64,000 bases of DNA from PHAA01 sp022706565 (GTDB lineage: Bacteria > Bacillota > Syntrophomonadia > Syntrophomonadales > Syntrophomonadaceae): assembly GCA_040769385.1 (NCBI GenBank), contig JAXGLD010000001.1:685458-749457 (forward strand), read 5' to 3'. A model generated the notes under the pieces. It did not search any database. It was not told the DNA's origin and was given only the letters and a program-made list of their open reading frames with translations. Below are positions 1 to 8,578 of this stretch, one piece after another. Numbering within the stretch: the first letter of the stretch is position 1; each line of letters opens with the position of its first letter. Position numbers and translations under genes: made by a program.

Positions 1-93
1 GGAACACCGGAGGAAGTGGCCGGCTGCCCGGCTTCCTACACTGGTCAATTTCTTCGGGCGATTCTGGATGAAAACAGCCGGAGAGGCAATTAA
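1..93 (+). CDS. uvrA: UvrA C-terminal end (partial)
   Basis: The first 30 codons read in frame 1 and stop at TAA 91-93. They end in a GTPEEVA...SYTGQFL segment, which is the usual C-terminal tail of the excision-repair ATPase UvrA (the SYTG-x-FL motif after the last ABC signature region). Only about 3% of the protein is visible, so the call rests on this tail and on uvrC lying downstream at 6214. The 5' part lies left of the window. Confidence 0.8.
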   Translation, partial: GTPEEVAGCPASYTGQFLRAILDENSRRGN

Positions 94-118
94 GGGTTGG
101 TTGTAATCGCCCTGAGCT

Positions 119-170
119 GTCATTCTGAACGACGAAGTGTCACTCAGAGCGCAGCGAAGAGCCGATTCTC
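119..170. repeat. Degenerate GTCATTCTGA-type intergenic repeat
   Basis: Two adjacent imperfect copies (GTCATTCTGAACGACGAAG and TCACTCAGAGCGCAGCGAAG) resemble the short GTCATTCTGAGCGAAGCGAAGAATC-like repeat that occurs between genes in many unrelated bacteria. It lies between the uvrA stop and the terminator. No gene is supported here. Confidence 0.45.
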
Positions 171-261
171 TGTGTTAAGAGTCTGTTCATCCTGAAATAT
201 ACTGTATGCATAGGTTGGTGATAATGTCGGCTGAGCGGGGTTATTCTCTGCAAGTGCCGCC

Positions 262-309
262 AAATTGGGAGGTTGAACCGCATTCCGGCGGGCAACCTCC
301 CAATTTTTT
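262..309 (+). terminator. Rho-independent terminator after uvrA
   Basis: A perfect 14-bp stem (AAATTGGGAGGTTG pairing with CAACCTCCCAATTT) encloses a 17-nt loop and runs into a T tract at 304-309. It would end uvrA transcription before the promoter of the next operon. Confidence 0.85.
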
Positions 310-314
310 CACCC

Positions 315-343
315 CTGTCGGCATTTATTAAATCTTGTATAAT
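315..343 (+). promoter_or_regulatory. Promoter of the NuoE/NuoF/transhydrogenase-like operon
   Basis: A perfect -10 box TATAAT lies at 338-343. The -35 region 17 bp upstream (CTGTCG, 315-320) is poor, so the promoter may depend on an activator. The -10 box lies inside the longest open frame and so argues for the start codon at 380 rather than at 335. Confidence 0.55.
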
Positions 344-379
344 AGACAAATAAAATACGCAAGGAAGGGGCATCCATCA

Positions 380-925
380 ATGTCCTGTTGTTGTCAAACA
401 GAGGAGAGCACTACCATCCAGAGTGTCAGTACCGCGATACAATTATCGGCTCTGGAGGATTTAATCAATAGGTATAGAGGCGTAGAAGGCAGCCTGATAT
501 CAGTTCTGCAAGGGGTCCAGGAGCTGTATGGATATTTGCCCCGGCCGGTGCTGGAACACATCTCATTACAGTTGGGCATGAAAAAGGCGCGGATATATGG
601 AGTGGCTACCTTCTATGCTCAGTTCCGGCTCACCCCGGTGGGCAAGCACCTGATCCTGCTATGCCAGGGGACCGCCTGCCATGTCAACGGGGCCGATAAG
701 ATAGAAACCGCCCTTTGTGACGAACTCGGGGTGGAGATGGGCGGGACCACCGATGACCGGGTATTCACTCTCACCGAGGCTGCATGCCTGGGCTGCTGCA
801 GTCTGGCCCCGGTGATGATGATCGACGGACAGGCCTATGGGCCGCTGACCCCGGACAGGGCTCGCAAGGTCATCCGGGATATATATAAACAGGAAGAACA
901 GTCCCGGGAAGAGGTGGGAGCATGA
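380..925 (+). CDS. NuoE/HydC-like 2Fe-2S subunit
   Basis: Thioredoxin-like ferredoxin subunit of about 181 residues, of the NuoE/HydC type. It should bind one 2Fe-2S cluster and pass electrons to the NuoF-like partner in the cytoplasm. The C-x4-C pair (LLCQGTACHVNG) and the later C-x3-C pair (ACLGCCSLAP) are the four expected ligands. An extra CCC near the N-terminus (residues 3-5) is not part of the family core. Start ATG 380 follows AAGGAAGGGG at a good distance; the upstream in-frame codon at 335 overlaps the promoter. The next gene overlaps by ATGA, so the two are translationally coupled. By analogy with Stn complexes this would be the StnC-like subunit. Confidence 0.88.
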   Translation: MSCCCQTEESTTIQSVSTAIQLSALEDLINRYRGVEGSLISVLQGVQELYGYLPRPVLEHISLQLGMKKARIYGVATFYAQFRLTPVGKHLILLCQGTACHVNGADKIETALCDELGVEMGGTTDDRVFTLTEAACLGCCSLAPVMMIDGQAYGPLTPDRARKVIRDIYKQEEQSREEVGA

Positions 926-2682
926 TCGTAAGGATAGGATTAAGCAGCTGCGGGATCGCCGCCGGAGGCTTGCCGGTAAAGGAAGCCCTGGCTCTGGTTA
1001 TAGAACAGCAAGGTCTGGACTGGGAACTGCAGCAGACCGGCTGTATAGGTATGTGCCATTACGAGCCGCTGGTGGATGTCATCCACGAGGATGGCAGTAT
1101 CAATACCTATGGCAACGTGACCGTGGATGGCGCCCGGGAGATCGTGGCCGCCGAAGCCAGCGGCACAGCTTTGGAGAAGTACCGCATTGCCACCGACCGG
1201 GAGCCTAATGATTGCTTAGCCGGGCAGGTGCGGATAGCCTTGCGCAACTGCGGCACCATCGATCCTGAATCTATCCAGGACTATATAAATAGTGGTGGGT
1301 ACCAGGCCCTCCAAAAAGCCCTTAACCAGATGACCCCCAAGCAGGTAATCGAGGAAATCAAGATTTCCGGTTTGAAAGGGCGCGGGGGAGCCGGCTTTCC
1401 CACCTGGTTCAAGTGGAACGCTACCCGCCAGGAACCGGGAGATATAAAATACCTGATTTGCAACGCCGATGAGGGAGACCCGGGCGCATTCATGGACCGC
1501 AGCCTGCTGGAGGGAGATCCTCACTCGGTGCTGGAGGGGATGGTTATAGCCGGCTATGCCATCGGCGCCGCTACTGGCATCGTCTATGCCCGGGCCGAAT
1601 ACCCCTTGGCCATCAAGAGGCTGGGCAAAGCCATCGAACAGGCCCAGGCCCATGGCATATTGGGCAGCAATATAATGGGCAGCGATTTTTCCTTTGATAT
1701 ATCCATCAAGCAGGGAGCGGGAGCCTTTGTATGCGGAGAAGAGACCGCCCTTATCGCCTCCCTGGAGGGAGAGAGGGGAATGCCGCGGCTCAAACCGCCT
1801 TTTCCATCCCAGCGCGGCTACTGGGATAAACCCAGCAATATCAACAATGTCGAGACATTGGCCAATGTACCTTGGATAATCGCCAACGGGGGAGCCTCCT
1901 TCGCTGCCATGGGTACTGAAGATAGCAAGGGCACCAAGGTGTTTGCCCTGGCTGGGCGCATCAAACGGGGCGGATTGGTGGAAGTCCCCATGGGCATGAC
2001 CCTGCGGGAGATCATTTTTGGGCCCGGCGGTGGAATCAAGGACGACAAGAAGTTCAAGGCGGTCCAATTGGGCGGACCTTCCGGGGGCTGCATACCAGAA
2101 GCCCTGCTGGACACCCCGGTGGACTACCAATCCATAAAAAACACCGGTGCCATTATGGGCTCCGGGGGCATGGTGGTAATGGACGAAACCACATGCATGG
2201 TGGATCTAGCCCGCTACTTTTTAAATTTTACCCAGGACGAATCCTGCGGCAAATGTGTACCCTGCCGGATCGGCACCAAGCGCATGCTGGAGATCATGGA
2301 ACGGTTGTGTGCCGGAGAAGGCAAACCGGGGGACATAGATCTGCTGGAAATGCTGGGACAGCAAATAATGGACGGCTCCCTGTGCGGACTGGGCAACAGC
2401 GCCCCAAATCCGGTGTTGACTACCATTAGGTATTTTCGGGACGAATATGAAGCTCATATTTACGACAAGAAATGCCCGGCCAAGCAATGCAAGGCCCTGA
2501 TCACATATCTAATCGAACCCGACAAATGCAAGGGCTGCACCCTTTGTGCCAAGAAATGTCCGGTGAATTGCATCAGCGGCGAAGCCAAAAAGCCTCATGT
2601 CATAGATCAGAATCTGTGCACCAAATGCGGCACCTGCCTGGAAGTATGTCCTTCCAAGTGGAGTGCGGTAAGCGTTAGCTAG
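922..2682 (+). CDS. NuoF/HydB-like flavoprotein subunit (NADH-FMN, Fe-S)
   Basis: 586-residue NAD(H)-binding flavoprotein. Order of parts: an N-terminal thioredoxin-like ferredoxin domain (first ~95 residues); the NuoF core with the GRGGAGFPTW FMN/NAD loop, the CNADEGDPGAFMDR segment and the FVCGEETALIASLEG motif; the 4Fe-4S site SCGKCVPC with SLCGLG; and two C-terminal 4Fe-4S ferredoxin motifs (CKGCTLCAKKC and CTKCGTCLEVC). This is the HydB architecture of bifurcating hydrogenases and Stn-type transhydrogenases rather than the shorter complex I NuoF. It is coupled to the preceding gene by an ATGA overlap and is followed 12 bp later by the third subunit. It probably carries the FMN where NAD(H) reacts. 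Confidence 0.9.
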   Translation: MIVRIGLSSCGIAAGGLPVKEALALVIEQQGLDWELQQTGCIGMCHYEPLVDVIHEDGSINTYGNVTVDGAREIVAAEASGTALEKYRIATDREPNDCLAGQVRIALRNCGTIDPESIQDYINSGGYQALQKALNQMTPKQVIEEIKISGLKGRGGAGFPTWFKWNATRQEPGDIKYLICNADEGDPGAFMDRSLLEGDPHSVLEGMVIAGYAIGAATGIVYARAEYPLAIKRLGKAIEQAQAHGILGSNIMGSDFSFDISIKQGAGAFVCGEETALIASLEGERGMPRLKPPFPSQRGYWDKPSNINNVETLANVPWIIANGGASFAAMGTEDSKGTKVFALAGRIKRGGLVEVPMGMTLREIIFGPGGGIKDDKKFKAVQLGGPSGGCIPEALLDTPVDYQSIKNTGAIMGSGGMVVMDETTCMVDLARYFLNFTQDESCGKCVPCRIGTKRMLEIMERLCAGEGKPGDIDLLEMLGQQIMDGSLCGLGNSAPNPVLTTIRYFRDEYEAHIYDKKCPAKQCKALITYLIEPDKCKGCTLCAKKCPVNCISGEAKKPHVIDQNLCTKCGTCLEVCPSKWSAVSVS

Positions 2683-2694
2683 GGGGGAGAAACG

Positions 2695-5600
2695 ATGATC
2701 CAGATAAATATCAACGGCAGGGAAATAAACGGGCAGAAGGGGCAGACCATACTGCAGGCATCCCGGGACAACGGCATCGACATCCCCACCCTGTGTTACG
2801 ATGAACGCGTCAAGATTTTCGGTGGATGCGGCATCTGCGTGGTAGAGGTTGAGGGAATGACCAAACTGCAGCGCGCCTGTGCCACCGAGATTGCCCCTGG
2901 CATGAAGATCTACACTGAAAGTGCCAGGGTCCGGTCTGCCCGCAAGGTAGCCCTGGAACTGATGCTGTCCGACCATGTAGGGGATTGCCGTCCCCCCTGC
3001 GTAAAGGCATGTCCGGCTGAAACCGACTGCCAGGGATATGTGGGCCTTATCGCCAATGGGGAGTACCTTGAAGCCCTGAAGGTAATCAAGGAACAACTGC
3101 CCCTGCCCACAAGCATTGGTCTGATATGTCCCCACCCTTGTGAAACCGCCTGCCGGCGCCAACTGGTGGAGGCCCCGGTAGCCATCGCCGCCCTTAAGGT
3201 ATTTGCGGGTGAGTTCGACCTTATGCAGAGCAATCCTTTCATTCCCGAGATAAAGGCCTCCACCGGCAAGAAAGTAGCTATCGTCGGTTCGGGCCCGGCC
3301 GGTTTGACTGCTGCTTACTTTCTAGCCGCCGCAGGGCATGAAATAACGGTATTTGAAGCCATGCCCCAACCAGGGGGAATGCTGCGCTACGGTATACCTG
3401 AATATCGTTTGCCCAAACGCATCCTGGACCAGGAGATCGATATCATCAGGTCCATGGGTGTGGCGATCAAAACCAATACCCGACTCGGTGCCGACATCTC
3501 CCTGGAAGAACTACGGGAAACACACGACGCCGTATTCTTAGGTATTGGGGCCTGGCGCTACTCGCGGATGAATTGCCCCGGCGAAGATCTCCCGGGAGTT
3601 CTCGGCGGGATCGACTTCCTGCGCGATGTCGCTCTTCAAAAACCCGTAACCTTGGGTGATCGGGTGGCGGTGATCGGCGGCGGCAACACCGCCATGGATG
3701 CCTGCCGGACAGCGGTTCGGCTGGGATCTAAAGAAGTAATGGTACTTTACCGGCGCACCCGGGAAGAGATGCCGGCGGAAGATATTGAGATCCACGAGGC
3801 CATGGAGGAAGGAATCGAATTCCGATTCCTAATGGCTCCCATTGAAATAATAGCTGCCGAAGGCAGGGCAGCGGCCATCCGCGTGCAGAAGATGCAGCTG
3901 GGCGAGCCTGATGCATCTGGCCGCCGTTCCCCGGTACCTATTGAAGGCGCCGAGGAGGTCATCCCGGTAGACAGCGTGATAGCCGCCATTGGCCAGCAGG
4001 TAGACATGAAGGGATGCGAAGAGGTTGTGCCCAGCAAATGGCGGAGCATCGGTATCGACGACAATACCTTTATGACCAATCTGATCGGGGTATTTGCCGG
4101 CGGGGACGGGGTGACCGGTCCGGGCATAGCGGTAGCCGCGATGGGGCAGGGCAAGAAAGCTGCGGGCGTAATTGACAGCTACCTGGCTGGACAGCTCCAA
4201 CCCCTGCGCACCCCTTTCCTGGTGGAAAAGAACGTCAATCGGGATGACTTCGCCCACATCGAACCGGTGGAGCGGTTGTATATAGAGCCGGCCGATCCAA
4301 TCGCGCGGCGTGCCAGCTTCACCGAGGTAGCCGGCCGCATGACCGAGGCGGAAGCCCGTAAGGAAGGGAGCCGGTGTCTGGAATGCGGCTGCCGGGATTG
4401 GTTCGAATGCAAGCTGATTGCCTACGCCAACCAGTACGGAGCCCAACCCGGGTACCTGCAGGGAGAGAAACACCGGCAGGTGGAACTCGACCCCCATCCC
4501 TTCATTGAAAGGGATGCGGCCAAGTGTATTTTATGCGGACTATGTGTCCGTTTCTGTGACGAATACATGGGTATCAATGCTCTGGGTCTGGTGGAACGCG
4601 GTTTTGAGACCGTGGTGGAACCGGAGTTCGGCTTGCCCCTTCAGGACAGTTCCTGCATCAGCTGTGGGCAGTGTGTGGCAGTGTGCCCTACCGGGGCCTT
4701 GCTGGAACGTTACCCTCAACCCAAGAACGTACCGGTAAGGACGCAACAGACCTCCACGGTATGCTCCTTCTGCGGATTAGGCTGCCACGGGGTGGCTGAT
4801 AGTTGCGGGGATATGACGATCAGAATACTGCCGCACGACAATGAGATACTATGTGCCAAGGGTCGGTTTGGCTTCAGTGCATACAGCCACGGCCGTCTGA
4901 CCCATCCCCTGGTAAAAAAAGCTGGCCAACTACAGGAGAGCAGCTGGGAAGAAGCCCTGTCGGCTGCCGCCCAGAGCCTGAAAAAGACCGGTTCCAGCGG
5001 GACTGCCATCACCGCTGCACCCTCCCTGACCTGCGAGGAAGCGAGCCTGGCGGCCTTTTTGGGCGGGAGCCTGGATGATTCGTGTTTGGCCAGCTTCAGC
5101 AGTGACCCGGGACGCGGTTTAAATGCGGTGCTGGGGAGAAATATTGCCACCAATCGCCTTGACGAAATGGACTCTAGCGATGTAATCATGCTAGTCGGGT
5201 CATTCAACGAAAACCAGGTGCTGCCCGTGAGGGTGCGCCAGGCGGTGAGAAAAGGAGCCAAACTAATTGTGGTCAGTGATGAGGATACCCTGGTAGATGA
5301 TATCGCTGCCTTGAAAATTAACAGCGATAGCAATGATAAATTAAAGCAAATACTGGCAACAGTAATCAGAACGGGATATGTCGATGATGTATTCATAAAC
5401 CAGAATACGGTTGGATTTGATCAGTTCTGCCAGCAGCTCGAAGCGGTGATCCCCACCAATGATGCCCAGGAAGCAGCCCGGTTGTATGGGCAGGCTCCTC
5501 AGGCCATGATAATTGCAGACGGCATCAGGGTTACGGCGGCCGGGGTGACTTGGCTGGCGGACCTGGCCCTGATTACCGGAAGGATTGGTACAGCAGGCAA

Positions 5601-6183
5601 CGGTATTATTGTAATAACGCCCGGGGGGAATCGGACCGGGATTAACCAGGCGGGCTTTGCTGAAGATGGCGATAAGGTGATAGAATCAATCCGGTCAGGT
5701 GAGACCAACCGGGCGGTCATAATTGGAGAGGATCCGGTCGGAGCCGGGGTAATAAGGGCTGAAGACCTGGCCGGTTTAGATACGCTGGTGGTGCTGAGTC
5801 CTTTAATGACCCAGACTGCCGCCCAGGCCGATGTGGTTTTACCTTCATCTACACCCCTGGAGACAACCGGGACCTATATCAGTTCTGACGGAAGACTGGC
5901 TGAATTGAGCAAGGTGGCCCGGCCTCCGGTCGGCCGGGATATCGGAGAGATACTGGCTGACTTGATAGCCAGACTGGAACCGATCATCCCGGTTGGGCAA
6001 TTGGAACAGGCCGGGGCAGAGGTTGGGGAGGATGAAACATGGACCCAACCGGTTAAATTCAGCGCCGGCTTCGCATTCGAAGATGGCCGGGCCAGATTGG
6101 TGGTTCCCACCGGGGACTCGCTTTTCAGCCCAGTCCGGCTGACGGACCCGGCCTTGGTCAGTTTCCAAAAATATGGGCTATAG
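2695..6183 (+). CDS. 2Fe-2S/GltD-NfnB/FdhA-like fusion, StnA-type transhydrogenase subunit
   Basis: 1162 residues. Order of parts: NuoG-type 2Fe-2S domain (CYDERVKIFGGCGIC, ~34-48); His-Cys cluster (HVGDCRPPCVKAC, ~92-105); GltD/NfnB-like FAD-NAD(P) oxidoreductase with CPHPCETAC, GSGPAGL (~199) and GGGNTAMD; Cys motif CLECGCRDWFEC; two 4Fe-4S motifs (CILCGLCVRFC, CISCGQCVAVC); and a molybdopterin-oxidoreductase-like C-terminal half starting at CSFCGLGC. In that half, the place of the catalytic Cys/Sec of formate dehydrogenases (R-V-C/U-H-x-P) reads F-S-S-D-P, giving Ser802, so formate chemistry is unlikely. The GltD part suggests NADP(H) use, as in NfnB. With the two genes before it, this best fits a Stn-type electron-bifurcating transhydrogenase (NADPH, NAD, ferredoxin). 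A non-catalytic NuoG/FdhA adaptor is the alternative. ATG 2695 follows AGGGGGGAG. Confidence 0.72.
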   Translation: MIQININGREINGQKGQTILQASRDNGIDIPTLCYDERVKIFGGCGICVVEVEGMTKLQRACATEIAPGMKIYTESARVRSARKVALELMLSDHVGDCRPPCVKACPAETDCQGYVGLIANGEYLEALKVIKEQLPLPTSIGLICPHPCETACRRQLVEAPVAIAALKVFAGEFDLMQSNPFIPEIKASTGKKVAIVGSGPAGLTAAYFLAAAGHEITVFEAMPQPGGMLRYGIPEYRLPKRILDQEIDIIRSMGVAIKTNTRLGADISLEELRETHDAVFLGIGAWRYSRMNCPGEDLPGVLGGIDFLRDVALQKPVTLGDRVAVIGGGNTAMDACRTAVRLGSKEVMVLYRRTREEMPAEDIEIHEAMEEGIEFRFLMAPIEIIAAEGRAAAIRVQKMQLGEPDASGRRSPVPIEGAEEVIPVDSVIAAIGQQVDMKGCEEVVPSKWRSIGIDDNTFMTNLIGVFAGGDGVTGPGIAVAAMGQGKKAAGVIDSYLAGQLQPLRTPFLVEKNVNRDDFAHIEPVERLYIEPADPIARRASFTEVAGRMTEAEARKEGSRCLECGCRDWFECKLIAYANQYGAQPGYLQGEKHRQVELDPHPFIERDAAKCILCGLCVRFCDEYMGINALGLVERGFETVVEPEFGLPLQDSSCISCGQCVAVCPTGALLERYPQPKNVPVRTQQTSTVCSFCGLGCHGVADSCGDMTIRILPHDNEILCAKGRFGFSAYSHGRLTHPLVKKAGQLQESSWEEALSAAAQSLKKTGSSGTAITAAPSLTCEEASLAAFLGGSLDDSCLASFSSDPGRGLNAVLGRNIATNRLDEMDSSDVIMLVGSFNENQVLPVRVRQAVRKGAKLIVVSDEDTLVDDIAALKINSDSNDKLKQILATVIRTGYVDDVFINQNTVGFDQFCQQLEAVIPTNDAQEAARLYGQAPQAMIIADGIRVTAAGVTWLADLALITGRIGTAGNGIIVITPGGNRTGINQAGFAEDGDKVIESIRSGETNRAVIIGEDPVGAGVIRAEDLAGLDTLVVLSPLMTQTAAQADVVLPSSTPLETTGTYISSDGRLAELSKVARPPVGRDIGEILADLIARLEPIIPVGQLEQAGAEVGEDETWTQPVKFSAGFAFEDGRARLVVPTGDSLFSPVRLTDPALVSFQKYGL

Positions 6184-6213
6184 ATTTGAATTGGTGATGA
6201 GGCGGATCAGGTT

Positions 6214-7995
6214 ATGAAGGATCGTCTGAAAAATGTCCCCCTGCAGCCAGGGGTGTACCTATATCGGGACAAGGAAGGCCGGGTGATATACGTCGGCAAG
6301 GCTCGCGTGCTGCGCAGTCGTATGAGGTCCTATTTCCAGAACCCGGCCGGCATGGATCCAAAGGTACGGGCGATGATGGCCAAGGTGGGCGATTTCGACT
6401 ATATAGTGACCGGGACTGAAGTGGAAGCCTTGATCCTGGAAAGCAATCTCATCAAGGCCTATCAGCCCAGGTATAATATCGACCTGAGGGACGACAAGAG
6501 CTACCCCTATCTTAAAATAACTGCCGAAAAATTTCCCCGCCTCTGTATTGTCCGGGAAAAGAAAGACAAGGTTTCCCGGTATTACGGACCCTATGCCGAG
6601 GTTGGACTATTACGGGAAACCATCAAGATCATCACCAGTATCTTCCCGCTGCGAACCTGTAAGACTATGCGCAACCACCGCCCTTGTCTCAACCACGACC
6701 TGGGCAAGTGTTTGGCCCCATGTACCGGTAGGGTGGAACCCGAGGAATATCAGCGTCTTGTTGACGGGATCGTATCCTACCTGGACGGCAATGGACAGCA
6801 GTTGGCCGAACAGATAGCGGCGGAGATGCAACGTGCGGCCGCCAACCTGGAGTTTGAAAAGGCGGCCCGGTTGCGGGACCAGGCCAGCGCGTTGAAGGTA
6901 TTGGCCGAGAAGCAGAAGGTTTGTATGGATAAACCCTACGATCTGGACATGGTGGGAATGCTAGGTGGAGAACAGCACAAGCTGATCCTGGTGTTCAAGC
7001 TTAGGGCCGGCAAAATAGTGGCCAAAGAGACTTTTTGGCTGAAAAGGGTAATTGATGAAGCTGACGACGAGGTGTTGGAGTTTTTTTTCAAACGATATTA
7101 TTCGGACAACCAGGACATTCCCCCGGAGATACTGGTGAGCTTGCTTCCCCCCGACACCGAACTGATACAGAGTTGGCTGAAAGAAGTCCATGGAGTGCGC
7201 TGCCGGATTTGGAAGCCGGAACGCGGCGAAAAACGAGGCCTGTTGGACATGGTCATGGAAAACGCTCGCCTCTTATGGGAGGAGAAGATGCGGGACGAAA
7301 GCAGGAACAGCAGGATACTTCAGGATCTGGCCCATACTCTGGATCTGGAGGCAGTTCCGCAGAGGATCGAGTGTTTCGATGTTTCTCACCTGGGCGGCCA
7401 AGAAACAGTGGCATCGATGGTGGTGGCCACTTCGGGCCGGCCCGACAAAAAGGCTTACCGCCGTTTCAAGATTTCGGCCGAACAGAATAACGACACCGCC
7501 TCTCTAAGCGAGGCCCTCCGCCGCCGCTTCCAGGAAGCCCGCCAAGGCAATCCGGCTTTTTTGCCCGAACCGGATCTGTTGTTGATTGATGGTGGATTAG
7601 GGCAGGTCAATGCTGCCCGGATGGTCCTGGAGGAGCTAGGGGTAGAGATTCCTGTATTGGGATTGGCTAAGCGGGAAGAGTCTCTTTTCTGGCCGGGCCG
7701 CCGCGACCCGCTGCGCTTGCCGCCCAGGGATGAAGGACTGCGGATGCTGCAGCGTCTGCGCGATGAAGCTCACCGGTTCGCTGTGCAATATAACCGCCAG
7801 CGCAGGGGCAGCAAGACAATCCGGTCCGCCTTGGATGATATCGAAGGGGTAGGCCCGAAACGCCGACGGGCACTTTTGCTGCACTTTGGTTCAGTGGCCC
7901 GGATCAAGACCGCCAGCCGGGAAGAGTTGGCCCAAGTACCTGGTATGAACAAGCCCACCGCCGAACGAATATACATGCATTTTCATAAGTATTAA
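6214..7995 (+). CDS. uvrC: UvrABC system protein C
   Basis: 593 residues, the normal UvrC length. UvrC makes both incisions during nucleotide excision repair on UvrB-bound damage. An N-terminal GIY-YIG nuclease domain begins at PGVYLYRDKEGRVIYVGKA and continues through TEVEALILESNLIK. Then come the Cys cluster region (RTCKTMRNHRPCLNHDLGKCLAPC), a UVR/UvrB-binding motif (LEFEKAARLRDQ, ~210-225), the RNase H-like endonuclease domain (IECFDVSHLGG, LLIDGGLGQ) and C-terminal helix-hairpin-helix repeats (LDDIEGVGPKRR, VPGMNKPTAERIY). It starts 30 bp after the transhydrogenase-like operon and probably shares its transcript. Confidence 0.97.
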   Translation: MKDRLKNVPLQPGVYLYRDKEGRVIYVGKARVLRSRMRSYFQNPAGMDPKVRAMMAKVGDFDYIVTGTEVEALILESNLIKAYQPRYNIDLRDDKSYPYLKITAEKFPRLCIVREKKDKVSRYYGPYAEVGLLRETIKIITSIFPLRTCKTMRNHRPCLNHDLGKCLAPCTGRVEPEEYQRLVDGIVSYLDGNGQQLAEQIAAEMQRAAANLEFEKAARLRDQASALKVLAEKQKVCMDKPYDLDMVGMLGGEQHKLILVFKLRAGKIVAKETFWLKRVIDEADDEVLEFFFKRYYSDNQDIPPEILVSLLPPDTELIQSWLKEVHGVRCRIWKPERGEKRGLLDMVMENARLLWEEKMRDESRNSRILQDLAHTLDLEAVPQRIECFDVSHLGGQETVASMVVATSGRPDKKAYRRFKISAEQNNDTASLSEALRRRFQEARQGNPAFLPEPDLLLIDGGLGQVNAARMVLEELGVEIPVLGLAKREESLFWPGRRDPLRLPPRDEGLRMLQRLRDEAHRFAVQYNRQRRGSKTIRSALDDIEGVGPKRRRALLLHFGSVARIKTASREELAQVPGMNKPTAERIYMHFHKY

Positions 7996-8047
7996 ACGCC
8001 AAGCCCGAAAGACTTGATTGTTTTCATGGGGGAATGTTAGGAAAAAA

Positions 8048-8067
8048 ATTATTTCCCGGGAAATAAT
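8048..8067. promoter_or_regulatory. Perfect 20-bp palindrome upstream of the small membrane protein gene
   Basis: ATTATTTCCC meets GGGAAATAAT with no spacer, about 90 bp upstream of the next start. It lies after the uvrC stop, with no T tract behind it, so a DNA-binding site is more likely than a terminator. The binding protein is not known. Confidence 0.5.
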
Positions 8068-8156
8068 ATCGAAATCGGTATGAAATCAATAGGATTTTTT
8101 GGCGTAATTGCTTATGATAATACTAAGCTTAATAACAAGGAAAGGAGCGGGTGGCG

Positions 8157-8516
8157 ATGCCAGGATGGGTTTTGCGGTGGATTTTGAACATTTCAGCAAT
8201 TGTACTTACAGCAGCCCTTTTGCCAGGATTTGAGGTCAGTTTATGGGGGGCTATTGTGGGGTCGATCGTGCTGGGCATAATCAATGCCATCATCAGGCCG
8301 TTGCTGCTGATACTAACCCTGCCTCTGAACTTGATTACCCTGGGCTTGTTTACGTTCGTGATAAATGGCTTGATGTTATGGCTGACCGCAGCAACTGTAA
8401 AGGGCTTTGATATTTACGGATTTGGCTGGGCGATTTTGAGTGCCATAGTCCTAAGCTTGTTCAGCTTTGTGATAAGCTACTTGGTTGAGGACAAGTACTT
8501 TGATTTGGGTAGATAG
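8157..8516 (+). CDS. YvlD-type four-helix membrane protein (phage holin family 4 superfamily)
   Basis: 119 residues with four predicted membrane segments: WILNISAIVLTAALLPG, LWGAIVGSIVLGIINAI, LNLITLGLFTFVINGLML and ILSAIVLSLFSFVISYLVED. The glycine-rich IRPLLLILTLPLNLITLG stretch is typical of YvlD-like proteins found in most Firmicutes; their role is not settled and despite the family name they are not phage lysis genes. ATG 8157 is preferred over GTG 8151 because AGGAG at 8143-8147 is nine bases upstream of it. It is a single gene closed by a hairpin at 8535. Confidence 0.75.
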   Translation: MPGWVLRWILNISAIVLTAALLPGFEVSLWGAIVGSIVLGIINAIIRPLLLILTLPLNLITLGLFTFVINGLMLWLTAATVKGFDIYGFGWAILSAIVLSLFSFVISYLVEDKYFDLGR

Positions 8517-8534
8517 ACGATATTAAAAATGGGT

Positions 8535-8561
8535 GAAGCCGGGCTGCCTTGGCCCGGCTTC
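8535..8561 (+). terminator. Strong GC hairpin after the membrane protein gene
   Basis: GAAGCCGGGC pairs perfectly with GCCCGGCTTC around a 7-nt loop. There is only a short T run after it, so it may be a weak terminator or an mRNA end-stabilising hairpin. It ends just before the ribosome site (GACGGAGG) of the next gene. Confidence 0.55.
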
Positions 8562-8578
8562 TTGACGGAGGTAGATAT

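Noticed and set aside
1216..2130. 304-codon open frame on the minus strand inside the NuoF-like gene
   Set aside because: It is a shadow of a GC-rich coding region; it has no motif and no ribosome site, while the plus-strand frame has complete NuoF motifs.
2695..6183. Catalytically active formate dehydrogenase
   Set aside because: Ser802 replaces the catalytic Cys/Sec and no selenocysteine TGA is read in the gene; the GltD part fits a transhydrogenase.
8157..8516. Phage holin in the host region
   Set aside because: The name comes from the superfamily; YvlD-type proteins are housekeeping membrane proteins and no phage gene is near.
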